From positions 1 to 64,000 of the forward strand of contig JAIUOJ010000004.1 of assembly GCA_020161335.1 (NCBI GenBank): a DNA stretch of 64,000 nt, written 5' to 3'. How positions within the stretch are numbered: the stretch's first letter is position 1; each line of letters starts with the position of its first letter. The position numbers and the translations under genes were made by a program. Under the pieces are notes generated by a model. The model was not told where the DNA came from and searched no databases. It saw only the letters and a list, made by a program, of their open reading frames with translations. Source of the stretch: Pseudomonadota bacterium. Its GTDB lineage: Bacteria; Pseudomonadota; Gammaproteobacteria; Xanthomonadales; Xanthomonadaceae. This document shows, one piece after another, positions 44,642 to 53,778 of the stretch.

Positions 44642-47001
44642 TTCAGCGTGCGCTCGAACAGTTCGAGGATGCGCCGGTACTGGTCGTACCACGAATCCGG
44701 CTGCTGGTAGGCGTGGCGCTCCAGCGGATAGCTGGCCATCTCCCACTTGTCCTTGCGCAGTTCGATCAGGCGCTGCGCCAGCACCACCGAGTCGCGGTAG
44801 AAGACGTTGTCGTCGATCATGCCCTGCGCGATCAGCAGGTGGTCCTGCAGGCCCGAGGCGTACTCGATCGGCGAGGATCGACGGTAGGCCTCGGGATCGA
44901 TGTCCGGCGTGTTGAGGATGTTGCTGGTGTAGCCGTGGTTGTACTGCATCCAGTCCGCCACGGGGCGCAGCGCGGCGCCGGCCTTGAACTTGCCCGGTTC
45001 GCGGAACAGGGCCATGAAGGTCATGAAGCCGCCGTAGCTGCCGCCGTAGATACCGACGCGGTCGCGGTCGGCCTGCCTGGTCTCGACCAGCCAGTCGATG
45101 CCGTCGAGGTAGTCCTCGAGTTCCGGGTGCCCCATCTGGCGGTAGATCGCGGTGCGCCAGTCGCGGCCGTAGCCTTCCGAGGCGCGGAAGTCGAGGTCGA
45201 GCACGATGTAGCCGCGCTGCACCAGCAGGTTGTGGAACATCTGCTCGCGGAAGTAGTTGGGGTAGCGGTCGCTGACGTTCTGCAGGTAGCCGGCGCCGTG
45301 CACGAACAGCACCACCGGGTAGCGCTTGCCCGGTTCCATCGTGCGCGGACCGTAGTACTTGCCCCAGATGCTGCCGGCGCCGTGCTTCGACGGCACCTGC
45401 ACGTATTCCGGCGGCAGCCACTGGAACGCGCGGTAGTCGGCGGTGCGCGTGTCGGTGAGCGTGCGCAGGCCGGTGCCGTCGGCGTCGAGCACCGCCAGCT
45501 GCGGCGGCACGTAGCTCGACGAATGGCGCAGCAGGATGCGCGAGGCGTCCGGCGATACGGCGAAGCCTTCGACGCCGCCGAGGTCGGTCAGCTCGCGCAC
45601 CTCTCCGCCGGCCACCGGCACCGTGCACAGTTCGTAGTCGCCCGGGCGCGTGCGGTTGCAGGTGAAGTGGAAGCGCGTGCCGTCCGGCGACAGCGCCGGC
45701 TGCGAGACTTCCCAGCGGCCGGAGGTCAGCGCCCGGGGGCGGCCGCCGCGTGCGGCATCGACCGTGTACAGGTGCGAGAAGCCGCTGTCCTCCGACAGGA
45801 ACCACAGCGTGTGCTGGTCGGGCAGCCAGTCGAAGTCGTTGTAGTCCCAGTTGATCCAGGCGGGGTCGCTGAGGCGGTGGCGTGACTGCAGCGTCGCCGG
45901 GCCCGGCTCGACGGTCGCCAGCCAGCGGTCCTTGTTGTCGATCGAATGCAGCATCATCGCGGCGAAGCGCGAATCCGCGCTCCAGCGGATGCCGTCGCCG
46001 GCGTCCTCGACGCGCAGCGCGCGGTTGCCCTTCAGCGCGTCCTTGCCGGCGGCCTTGCGCAGGCTGGCCAGCGGGTCGTCGCCGATGCCGGGCAGCGCGT
46101 CGGGCTTGAGTTCGCGGCGCGAGCCGTCGCGGACGTCGACCAGCCAGAAGGCCTGCGCGCGCGGCGCGTTGCGGCCGACGCGGGTGCGCACGTCCTCGGT
46201 TTCTTCGTAGCCCGATTCAGTGACGTACTTCGGCATCTTGCCGATCTGGCCGCGGTCCTCGGACTTGCGCTCGGTGGCGACGAACAGCCAGCGGCCGTCG
46301 GGCGAGAGCGAGGTCGCGGCGATGTCGACGTCCTTGCCTAGGTACAGCGGCGCCGGCGCGCGGGTGGGGTCGGCGCGGCGCCAGTCCGCCTCCTGCCTGC
46401 GCGCGGCCTCGCGGCGGTCGCGCTCGTTGCGCAGCGTGTCCACCAGGCGCAGTTGCTCCTCGCGCAGCAGGTCGGGCTTCGGCGGCGCGGCCGGATCGTC
46501 CTCGGCCTTCGGCGACGCGGCCTGCGTGGCGGTGCCGTCCTGCGCGTTCCAGCGGTACCAGTCGTGGCCGCTGCGCCACACCAGCGCGCCGTCGCTGCCC
46601 CAGCGCGGCGAGGATTCGCCGGCTTCGCTGCGCGTGAGCTGCACCAGCGCGCCGGTGCGCAGGTCGCGCACGAAGATGTCGCCGTTGCGCACGAAGGCCA
46701 TGCGCGTGCGCGGCCCGTCGAAGACGGGGTTGGCCGCATCCATGCCGGCGCGCGCGGCACCATCGACCAGGCGCGCATCGCCGCCGGCGAGGTCCTGTGC
46801 GTACAGGTCGCGCACGCTGCCGCCGGGACGCTTGAGCACGTAGTAGGCCTGGCGGCCGTCCCACGACCACCAGGCCTGCTCGACCGGCGGGCCGATCCAG
46901 TCGGGATCGGCCATGATCCGTTCCATCGTCAGCGGTTGCGCGGGCTGGGCGGCGGCGGTGCCGATCAGGAGCAGCAACGGCAGCAGCAGTGGTCGGATCA
47001 T
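44638..47001 (-). CDS. Secreted S9-family prolyl oligopeptidase/dipeptidyl peptidase
   Basis: 787 residues with a Sec signal (MIRPLLLPLLLLIGTAAAQPA). The N-terminal beta-propeller runs to about 520 (SLSPDGRWLFVATERK; ALSPDGTRFHFTCNRTRPGD), and the C-terminal alpha/beta hydrolase carries the triad: Ser in GIYGGSYGGFMTF, Asp in IAQGMIDDNVFY and His in PLERHAYQQPDSW. The DPP IV-like LDLDFRASEGYGRDWRTAIY segment is present. It would cleave oligopeptides, often after Pro or Ala, in the periplasm or outside. Start 47001 puts the signal peptide at the N-terminus. It is first in a two-gene unit with the STM3941-like gene. Confidence 0.93.
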   Translation of the reverse strand: MIRPLLLPLLLLIGTAAAQPAQPLTMERIMADPDWIGPPVEQAWWSWDGRQAYYVLKRPGGSVRDLYAQDLAGGDARLVDGAARAGMDAANPVFDGPRTRMAFVRNGDIFVRDLRTGALVQLTRSEAGESSPRWGSDGALVWRSGHDWYRWNAQDGTATQAASPKAEDDPAAPPKPDLLREEQLRLVDTLRNERDRREAARRQEADWRRADPTRAPAPLYLGKDVDIAATSLSPDGRWLFVATERKSEDRGQIGKMPKYVTESGYEETEDVRTRVGRNAPRAQAFWLVDVRDGSRRELKPDALPGIGDDPLASLRKAAGKDALKGNRALRVEDAGDGIRWSADSRFAAMMLHSIDNKDRWLATVEPGPATLQSRHRLSDPAWINWDYNDFDWLPDQHTLWFLSEDSGFSHLYTVDAARGGRPRALTSGRWEVSQPALSPDGTRFHFTCNRTRPGDYELCTVPVAGGEVRELTDLGGVEGFAVSPDASRILLRHSSSYVPPQLAVLDADGTGLRTLTDTRTADYRAFQWLPPEYVQVPSKHGAGSIWGKYYGPRTMEPGKRYPVVLFVHGAGYLQNVSDRYPNYFREQMFHNLLVQRGYIVLDLDFRASEGYGRDWRTAIYRQMGHPELEDYLDGIDWLVETRQADRDRVGIYGGSYGGFMTFMALFREPGKFKAGAALRPVADWMQYNHGYTSNILNTPDIDPEAYRRSSPIEYASGLQDHLLIAQGMIDDNVFYRDSVVLAQRLIELRKDKWEMASYPLERHAYQQPDSWYDQYRRILELFERTLK

Positions 47002-47132
47002 GGGCGTCGGCGTCCGCTTGGCGAGCCCCGCAGGGTAGCAGCCGGCCACGACCGGGTTCCGGGCCATCGGTCATGGACGCCGCACCGGCGGCGGGGCCGG
47101 GCGGGGCGCGGCGTACCGGCCCCGCCACGCGC

Positions 47133-47789
47133 TCAGCGCGAGCGCGGCGGCGGCATCGCGCGTCGCGCGCCGTCCCAGAACTCGACCGGTTCGAGTGGCG
47201 TCGGCACCTGCTTGGGATAGCGCGGCACGCGCACGTCCGGCCGCGTCACCCAGATCGGGATGCGGTCGAGCAGGCAGCCGCGCACCACGTAGGTGCCGCT
47301 GGCGGGGCGGTCGTAGCCCTGTGCGCGATACGACACGAACTTGAACGTCTGCCCGCCGCCATCGGCGTACAGCGGGCCGTCCGTTTCGACGCGGTACACC
47401 GCGTTGCCGCCCTGCGTGCGCAGCGGATACCAGGCGAACCGGCCGTCGGTCCAGACGCCGAGGTGGGCACCGCGCCAGTCGCGCTCGGCGAGGGTGATGG
47501 TGACCGAACGCACCTGCAGCACCTTGCCGTCCGGCACGGGCGTGGTGGACGTGCCCGCGCCGCTGTAGCCGGCGGGGATCGTGTAGGTGCCGCGGGCGAG
47601 GTAGGCCTGCGCGCAGCGCGAGGTGAGGATCGACACATCCGGGCGCGGCAGGGCGCTTGCCGGGGCGGTGTCGACCCGTGGCGGGTCGGCCTGCGACGCG
47701 GCGAGGCCCGTCGACGCGAGCGCGAGGCCGAGGGTTGCCGTGGCCAGGGCGGGCGCGCGGCGGATGCGGATCGGGGAGGCATGGGGCAT
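47133..47789 (-). CDS. Secreted protein of unknown function
   Basis: 218 residues. The signal peptide (RRAPALATATLGLALASTGLAAS) ends near residue 32. The mature part is beta-rich: TYTIPAGYSGAGTSTTPVPD, VLQVRSVTITLAERDWRGAH, GVWTDGRFAWYPLRTQG and YADGGGQTFKFVSYRAQGYD. Two Cys residues (SRCAQAY; VRGCLLDR) could form a disulfide that closes the fold. I do not recognise a family. It lies 131 nt upstream of the peptidase gene on the same strand and has a 347-nt divergent gap before ycgL, so it may be a separate unit. Confidence 0.7.
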   Translation of the reverse strand: MPHASPIRIRRAPALATATLGLALASTGLAASQADPPRVDTAPASALPRPDVSILTSRCAQAYLARGTYTIPAGYSGAGTSTTPVPDGKVLQVRSVTITLAERDWRGAHLGVWTDGRFAWYPLRTQGGNAVYRVETDGPLYADGGGQTFKFVSYRAQGYDRPASGTYVVRGCLLDRIPIWVTRPDVRVPRYPKQVPTPLEPVEFWDGARRAMPPPRSR

Positions 47790-48136
47790 GGCGGGTTCCT
47801 TCCGTAGCGGATCGGGGGACGGGGGCGCCCGGCATCGTTGCCGTGGCCCCTGTGGAGAGAACGCAGGAAACGTGCGCACCGGACCTGCAGGCGTCCACGT
47901 CCGTGGACATCGCGCCGCGACCGAATGCGCCGCGGATCGGGAACGGACCGCGCGGAGCGCGCGAGCCCGTGGCGTGGATCGCCATGGGGTGAGCGCAGGC
48001 GCGGTTGATGCGCAGGCCAGCCGACGCTGCGCGCCGCGCATCGGCGGTGCGGAGATGAACCGTGCGCAGCGTCGCTTCTGTTTCGAATGCCGCGGTTTTC
48101 CCGCACAATTCCTGCCGTCGAATCCTGCGGTCGCCC
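47790..48136. other. 347-nt divergent intergenic region
   Basis: No convincing gene. It contains a perfect dyad GTCCACG-TC-CGTGGAC at 47893-47908, a possible operator for the secreted-protein gene (start 47789). Near ycgL the sequence CCCGCACAATTCC (about 48099-48111) could be a -10 region. Nothing else stands out. Confidence 0.4.
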
Positions 48137-48409
48137 ATGCACGCCTACGTCTACAAGAGCCAGCGCAAGGCGGACACCTACGTCTTCCTGGCCGAACGCG
48201 ACGGCTTCGAGCGCCTTCCCGAGCCCCTGCGCACCCAGTTGGGGCCGCTGCGCTTCGTGCTCGACGTGGCCCTGGACCCGGGGCGCACGCTGGCCCGCGA
48301 GGATCCCGCCGAGGTCCGCGCCAACCTTGCCGCGCGCGGGTTCCACCTGCAGTTCCCGCCGACGCTCGACGTCGATCCGATGCACGAAGACTGGGGCACC
48401 GATGCCTGA
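48137..48409 (+). CDS. ycgL: YcgL domain-containing protein
   Basis: 90-residue cytoplasmic protein with the YcgL fold: MHAYVYKSQRKADTYVFLAE, PLRFVLDVALDPGRTLARED and RGFHLQFPPTLDVDP. The family is small, gammaproteobacterial and without an assigned activity. ATG 48137 gives the family N-terminus. Its last 8 nt overlap the start of the ankyrin gene, a pairing that implies coupled translation. Confidence 0.92.
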   Translation: MHAYVYKSQRKADTYVFLAERDGFERLPEPLRTQLGPLRFVLDVALDPGRTLAREDPAEVRANLAARGFHLQFPPTLDVDPMHEDWGTDA

Positions 48410-51400
48410 GGCGGCCACGGGCAGGCGCCAAGCGGCGTGGGCGGGCGTCGTCGGCCTGGGGCTGGCGGCGTTGGCAGGGTTCGGCGGCGTGGTCGCGGTG
48501 CTGGCCGCGTGGCTGGCGCAGCCGGCGCTGGCGTTGGCCGTGCGCGGCTGGCGTGGGCAGGGCCCGGCCTCGCGCGAGGCATGGCAGCGCGACGCGCGCG
48601 CGCTGCTGGCGCTGTGGGGGATCGGCCTGCTGCTGGCCGGCGTGCTGGTGGCCTGGCCGCTGCACGCGGTGCTGCGCAGCGATGGCCTGGGGGCGGTGCT
48701 CGCGCTGAGCGCGGTGGCCGGCCTGTGCGTGCTCGGCCTGTGGCGGACGTGGCCGCGGTGGCATGGGATCGAACGCGAGGGCGGCCCGCTGGCGAAACAG
48801 TGGCAGGCACTGGGCGAACGCGATGCCAGCGGCTGGCACGGCGTGGCCGCCGCGGCCTGCATCGCCCTGGTCCTGGCCGGCGTCGTGCTGCTGGCCTGGC
48901 CGGGCCTGCTGCCGGCGAACGGCCGCTGGCTCCTCGCCGGTGCCGGCGTGGTCGCGTGGCCGCTGCTGCACCTGGCCCTCCAGCGCCTGCCGTCGCCCGC
49001 CGCCCTGCCCGAGGCCGGCGTGTTTCCGGTGGTGGAGATGGAAGGCGCGCCGTCGAGCCTGCCGCAAGCCTTCGACGGCGACCTCGAGGCCGCGCTGTAC
49101 GCCGCCGCGCGCGCCGGTCGCGTCGACCAGGCGCTGGCCCTGGTCGAAGCCGGTGCCGATGTCCACGCGCTGCCGCCGGACGGCGATCGCGACCAGCGCC
49201 ACCTGCCGGTGCTGGCCGCCGTGCTGCCCGACCTGCGCCTGCTGCGCGAACTGATCGCCAGGGGCGTTGACCTCAACGCGGCGCACGGCGGGCTCACGCC
49301 ACTGATCGCGGCCACCCGCGACAGCTGGCACGGCCGGCCCGAGGCGGTGATGACCCTGCTCGCCAACGGCGCCGACCCGCGCGCGGCCGATGCCGAGGGC
49401 AACACCCCGCTGCACCACGCCGCGCGCAGTTCCGATCCCGGCGTGGCGGCGCTGCTGCGCGATGCCGCGGCCGAACTCGATCCGGCCAATGGCGAAGGCC
49501 TGACCCCGCTCGGCATCGCCTGCGCGGCGGGCAACTGGCGGCTTGCGCGCTTCCTGCTCGAACGCGGCGCGCGTCCCGGGGTCGACCACGGCACGCCTGC
49601 GCTGCTGGCCGCGGCCGGCGGCGACGAGAATGACCCGGCCGGCGTGCAGCTGCTGCTCAAGCACAAGGCGAAAGTGGACGCGCGCGACCGCGATGGCCGC
49701 AGCGCGCTGCACATGGCCGCCTTCCAGGGCCACGGCGACATCCTCGCCGCGCTGCTCGACGCCGGCGCCGACGTGCAGGCGCGCGACGCCGCCGAATCCA
49801 CGCCGTTGCTGGAAGCGGCGCGCGGCGGGCGCACGGCCACGTTCGAGGCGCTGCTGTCGGCGGGCGCCGATCGCGCCGCGGTCGATGCCGAAGGCCGCAA
49901 CGCGCTGCTGCTGGCCTGCATCGCCGAAACGCCGTCGTCGGCGCTGGTGGCGCGGCTGCTGGAACTCGGCGTCGATGCGCGGCAGCCTGCGCGCGATGGC
50001 CGTCGCGCGGTGGAGCTCGCGGCCGAAGCCGGGCGCTGGCGCCTGGTGGCCCTGCTCGATCCGGCCTACGCCCTCCCGGCCAGCGTGCAGTCGCCCGGGG
50101 GCGATGCGCCGGTGGAGGACCGCGCGCCGCTCACCCTGCTGCGCGAGGGCCTGTCCGAGGGCCGGCTCGACGGACTCGAACGCGTCGCGGCGCTGGTGTC
50201 GCCGGCCGAACTCGCAGGCCTGCTGGACGAGGAGGGCGCGTTGCCGTCGGTCGAACGCATCGACTGGCTCGCCGCGCAGGGCGCCGACCTGGAAGTGCGC
50301 GACGAGCGCGGCGACACCGCGGCGTTCCGCCTGCTCGGTCGCGGTCCGGCGGCGCTGCCCGCGCTGCAGGCCCTGTTGCGCCACGGGGCCTCGCCCGCCG
50401 GTGCCGGCGGACTGGCGCGCTTCCTCGCCGCCGGCGTCGCCGGCGACCAGGCCGGGCGCGCGCTGGAACAGGCTGCGCTCGACCTGCTGGCGCAGGGCGT
50501 CGATCCTTTCGCGCCATCGCCCGCCGGCGACCCGGCGCTGTCGCTGGCCGTGCACCTGGGCTGGGACCGCCTGATCGAGCGCCTGCTCGGCATCGGCGTC
50601 GACGCCGATGCGCGCGATGCACGCGGCATGACCGCGCTGCACCTCGCCGCCGCGCTCGCGCGCGAGGACGTGCTCAAGACCCTCGTCCGCCACGGCGCGG
50701 CCACCGACATGCGCGCGCAGGACGGGCAGACGCCGCTGGGCGTGGCCCTCGCCAGCGGCCGCCGCGACCTCGCCGACTGGCTCGACTGGCGCGGCTGGGC
50801 CCTGCCGCGGCGCATGCTGCAGCCGGCCGACCTGCCGGCTGCCGCGACCGCCGGCGATGCCGGCGCGGTGCGTCGCCTGATCGACCTCGGCCTGCCGGTC
50901 GACGCCGTCGACGCGCAAGGCTGCAGCGGCCTGCTGCGCGCCTGCGGCGGCGGCCACGGCGACGTGGTCAACCTGCTGCTCCAGCGCGGGGCCGATCCGC
51001 AACTCGCCGCGCGCACTGGCGCCACCCCGCTGTCGGCGGCGGTCAGCATGCGCCAGGGCGAGATCGTCGATCGCTTGCTCGACGCCGGCGCCACGCTTGA
51101 ACAGCGGCTGCCGGGCGAAGTCACCGTGTTGATGCTGGCCGCCGCGCTCGGCCTGCCCGACCTGTGCGCGCGCCTGATGACCGCGGGCGCCAACGTCCAC
51201 GCCACCGATGCGCAGGGCCTCACCCCGCTGCACTGTGCCGCGCTGTACGGCTTTACCGCGCGCGACCGCACCCGCCTGCTGGCGCTGTTCGACACCTTGC
51301 TGCTGGCCGGCGCCGAAGTCGATGCCGCGGCGGCCGGCGGCGTCACCCCGCTGCTGCTGCTGATCGGCGCGCGTGCCGAACCGGGCACCGCCTGCGACGA

Positions 51401-51683
51401 GGACGTGCTGCTGGCGGTGATGGAGTACCTGCTCGACGAAGGCGTATCGCTGGGCGCGCAGGACCCGCGCGGCTTCGGCCCGCTGCACCTGGCCGCGCTG
51501 CACGGCCTGCTGCGCGTCACCCAGCGCCTGCTGCGCGCCGGCGCCGACCCCGAACTGCGCGATGCGCTCAACCGCACCCCGCGCGAGATCGCGGTGATGC
51601 GCGGCTTCGTCGACGTCGCCCACGAGTACGTGCCGATGCCCGCCGGCGTGTCGATGGCGCGGTTCCTGCGCGACCGGGGTTGA
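48402..51683 (+). CDS. Giant ankyrin-repeat membrane protein
   Basis: 1093 residues. The N-terminal 190 residues hold four or five hydrophobic helices (about 13-45, 66-90, 93-112, 148-168, 174-190), so it is anchored in the inner membrane. From about 220 to the end I count about 22 ankyrin or ankyrin-like repeats of 30-40 residues; clear ones are DGRSALHMAAFQGHGDILAA, RGMTALHLAAALAREDVLKT, QGLTPLHCAALYGF and RGFGPLHLAALHGL. Degenerate linkers at about 560-640 and 700-730 split the solenoid into blocks. It has no enzyme domain. A protein-binding scaffold is the likely role. The start overlaps ycgL by 8 nt; the partner proteins are unknown. Confidence 0.9.
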   Translation: MPEAATGRRQAAWAGVVGLGLAALAGFGGVVAVLAAWLAQPALALAVRGWRGQGPASREAWQRDARALLALWGIGLLLAGVLVAWPLHAVLRSDGLGAVLALSAVAGLCVLGLWRTWPRWHGIEREGGPLAKQWQALGERDASGWHGVAAAACIALVLAGVVLLAWPGLLPANGRWLLAGAGVVAWPLLHLALQRLPSPAALPEAGVFPVVEMEGAPSSLPQAFDGDLEAALYAAARAGRVDQALALVEAGADVHALPPDGDRDQRHLPVLAAVLPDLRLLRELIARGVDLNAAHGGLTPLIAATRDSWHGRPEAVMTLLANGADPRAADAEGNTPLHHAARSSDPGVAALLRDAAAELDPANGEGLTPLGIACAAGNWRLARFLLERGARPGVDHGTPALLAAAGGDENDPAGVQLLLKHKAKVDARDRDGRSALHMAAFQGHGDILAALLDAGADVQARDAAESTPLLEAARGGRTATFEALLSAGADRAAVDAEGRNALLLACIAETPSSALVARLLELGVDARQPARDGRRAVELAAEAGRWRLVALLDPAYALPASVQSPGGDAPVEDRAPLTLLREGLSEGRLDGLERVAALVSPAELAGLLDEEGALPSVERIDWLAAQGADLEVRDERGDTAAFRLLGRGPAALPALQALLRHGASPAGAGGLARFLAAGVAGDQAGRALEQAALDLLAQGVDPFAPSPAGDPALSLAVHLGWDRLIERLLGIGVDADARDARGMTALHLAAALAREDVLKTLVRHGAATDMRAQDGQTPLGVALASGRRDLADWLDWRGWALPRRMLQPADLPAAATAGDAGAVRRLIDLGLPVDAVDAQGCSGLLRACGGGHGDVVNLLLQRGADPQLAARTGATPLSAAVSMRQGEIVDRLLDAGATLEQRLPGEVTVLMLAAALGLPDLCARLMTAGANVHATDAQGLTPLHCAALYGFTARDRTRLLALFDTLLLAGAEVDAAAAGGVTPLLLLIGARAEPGTACDEDVLLAVMEYLLDEGVSLGAQDPRGFGPLHLAALHGLLRVTQRLLRAGADPELRDALNRTPREIAVMRGFVDVAHEYVPMPAGVSMARFLRDRG

Positions 51684-51750
51684 GCGTCGCGGCGCAGGAC
51701 AGTGGCATGATGGTGCCGTGCGACCCGGAGTGGCCGCGGCGGGAGGCGTG

Positions 51751-52665
51751 ATGGATCCGAAGGAACGCGTATCCGCACTGCTGGCGCTGATCCTCGCGAT
51801 GTCGCTCCCGTGCCTGGCGGGTGCGTGGGATGCGCCGCCGGCCGGCGGCGCGGCGGATGGCCAGGCCACGGCCGGCGACGCCCTGCCGGTGGACGCGACC
51901 ATGGTGTTGCGTGGCAGCCTCCGGGTGGACGCGGCGCGGGGCGTGGGCTCGTACGCCATCGACCAGGTCGACCAGGTGCCACCCGAGGTGCAGGCCTTCC
52001 TGGCGCGCCAGATCGCCGACTGGCGCATCGACGTTGCCGCCGGGGCTGAACTGCCGCCGGAGGCGGTGCTGCGCTTCACGGTGATGGTGCGGGCTTCGCC
52101 GGCGGGCGATGGCCTGCACCGGCTGTGGCTGGATGGCGTGCACGTGGATGAAGCGTTGCCGGCTTCGCAGCGCGTGGCGATCGAACGCCGGCGCCTGCCG
52201 ACCTACCCCACGGCCATGGCCAGGATCGGAGGCAGCGGCGTCGTGTACATGCTGGTCCTGCTGGATGCCCAAGGACGCGTCGACGATGTCTTCGCCGAAC
52301 AGGTCGACCTGACCACGCTCCCCGCCCGTCCGGAAGACGTGGTCCAGCACCAGCTGGAGTTCATTGCCCATGCCGCTGCGGCCGCGCGCCAATGGCGATT
52401 CTCGATGCCGAAGGAGGGGCCCTATGCAGGCAAGCCCCTCGCGGTGCGTGTTCCCGTGGATTTCACCATGACGGAGCGTGCGCAGGCGCCGGACTACGGG
52501 CAGTGGCGGTTCCTCGTGCGGGGCGTGCGGCGCGCCCCGCCCTGGTCGGAGGAGGCCGCGGGCCACGCACCCGAGGAAGGCGGGGTCGCGATCGCGGGGG
52601 GCGATCTCCAGTTCGCGAGGTCCCGGGTCAGGGTGGTCAGGCCGAGCGCTGGCGCGGACGGTTGA
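51751..52665 (+). CDS. Secreted TonB-C-like protein, paralogue 1
   Basis: 304 residues with a signal peptide (VSALLALILAMSLPCLAGAW). The middle and C-terminal parts resemble the TonB C-terminal fold: LPTYPTAMARIGGSGVVYML, LDAQGRVDDVFAEQVDL and AAARQWRFSMPKEG, matching the energy-transducer TonB pattern YP..A...G..G.V...F.....G.V....V. It lacks both the N-terminal membrane anchor retained in true TonB and the Pro-rich spacer, so it probably does not transmit energy. The start at 51751 has GGGAGG. A related gene follows 86 nt downstream. Confidence 0.75.
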   Translation: MDPKERVSALLALILAMSLPCLAGAWDAPPAGGAADGQATAGDALPVDATMVLRGSLRVDAARGVGSYAIDQVDQVPPEVQAFLARQIADWRIDVAAGAELPPEAVLRFTVMVRASPAGDGLHRLWLDGVHVDEALPASQRVAIERRRLPTYPTAMARIGGSGVVYMLVLLDAQGRVDDVFAEQVDLTTLPARPEDVVQHQLEFIAHAAAAARQWRFSMPKEGPYAGKPLAVRVPVDFTMTERAQAPDYGQWRFLVRGVRRAPPWSEEAAGHAPEEGGVAIAGGDLQFARSRVRVVRPSAGADG

Positions 52666-52751
52666 CCGATGCGCTGCGTACGCCTCCCGCCACGCCACGG
52701 CGGGAGGCGCGTGGGCTATGCTCGCCGCCGGCGTTCCAGGGAGAGGTCGAC

Positions 52752-53636
52752 ATGCGTGCTCGGAGGCTGATGTGGGTGGTGCTGGTGCTGCTGGCCGGCG
52801 CGGCCCAGGCCGCCGGACCGCGTGCCGTGCGTGAACAGGCCGAGATGAGCATGCTGGTGACCGGCATGGTGCTGATCGCGGCCGACGGCAGCGTGACGGG
52901 ATGGGAGATCGACCAGCGCGACAAGCTGCCCGAGTTCGTCGCGAACATCGTCGAACGCTCGGCGCCGGTATGGAAGTTCGAACCGATCCTCGTCGACGGC
53001 CAGCCGCGCGCGGTCAGGGCGCGCATGAGCCTGCGTCTCGTTGCCGAGAAGCTCGACGACGGAGCGTTCCGGGTCGGCATCAGCAATGGCTACTTCGGAC
53101 GTGACGCGTTGAGCGACAGGGAACGCAAGGCGATCGGAGACGAGGCGCCTCCAACAGACGTGGTAACGGCGATCGCGATGCGGCCTCCGACATATCCCGA
53201 CCGCGCGTTGCAGGTCGGGGTAAAGGGCACCGTCTACCTCGTGGTGCGCATCGGTCGCGAAGGCACCGTTGCCGACGTCGCCGTGGAACAGGTGAACCTG
53301 CGCGTCGTCGGTAGCGATAACGAGATGCGCAGGATGCGTGACCTGTTGGCCAGGCCGGCGGTGGCTGCCGCGCGCACGTGGACCTTCCGTGTTCCGACCA
53401 GCGGCGAATCGGCGGGGCAGGATCACTGGGTGATTCGGGTGCCAGTCGATTTTGCGTTCCGCGGCGATGAGCCCAGGTACGGCGCATGGCAGGCCTACAT
53501 TCCCGGACCGTACCAGCGCCATCCCTGGCAGGCGGACGATGCCGGCGACGAAGGCCGACCCGATGCACTGGCCGACGGCGGCATCTACGAAGTCGGCAAG
53601 GGACTGAAACTGCTGACGCCGCTGCAACAGGGCTGA
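52752..53636 (+). CDS. Secreted TonB-C-like protein, paralogue 2
   Basis: 294 residues with a signal peptide (RRLMWVVLVLLAGAAQAAG). Same layout as the preceding gene: an N-terminal beta part (LIAADGSVTGWEIDQRDKLP) and a TonB-C-like part (RPPTYPDRALQVGVKGTVYL, VVRIGREGTVADVAVEQVNL, AAARTWTFRVPTSGES). Shared positions such as the IDQ-D-PE/F-A-----W segment and V-VDF before PxYGQW/PRYGAW show the two genes are old tandem duplicates. Function unknown; a periplasmic binding or scaffold role is possible. Confidence 0.75.
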   Translation: MRARRLMWVVLVLLAGAAQAAGPRAVREQAEMSMLVTGMVLIAADGSVTGWEIDQRDKLPEFVANIVERSAPVWKFEPILVDGQPRAVRARMSLRLVAEKLDDGAFRVGISNGYFGRDALSDRERKAIGDEAPPTDVVTAIAMRPPTYPDRALQVGVKGTVYLVVRIGREGTVADVAVEQVNLRVVGSDNEMRRMRDLLARPAVAAARTWTFRVPTSGESAGQDHWVIRVPVDFAFRGDEPRYGAWQAYIPGPYQRHPWQADDAGDEGRPDALADGGIYEVGKGLKLLTPLQQG

Positions 53637-53724
53637 TGTCGGCGTCGCCGGCAGCGCGGTGCGGTGACGCAGGCAAGCGGCGGTGCAGACGATGAAAGGG
53701 CGTTGAAGAAGACGCTGAAGAAGA

Positions 53725-53750
53725 GAAGGCGCCGGTTGCCCGGCGCCTTC
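53725..53750 (-). terminator. Hairpin after rho
   Basis: 11-bp stem GAAGGCGCCGG / CCGGCGCCTTC with a 4-nt loop, 29 nt past the rho stop on the minus strand, followed by TCTTCTTC. A weak T-tract, but position and stem favour termination of rho. Confidence 0.55.
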
Positions 53751-53778
53751 CTGCATTCAGTCCCGTCGCGGTCGCGGC

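Noticed and set aside
47133..52079. Antisense open frame of about 1648 codons over ycgL and the ankyrin gene
   Set aside because: Same artefact; only its last 218 codons (the secreted protein) look real, with a signal peptide and its own start.
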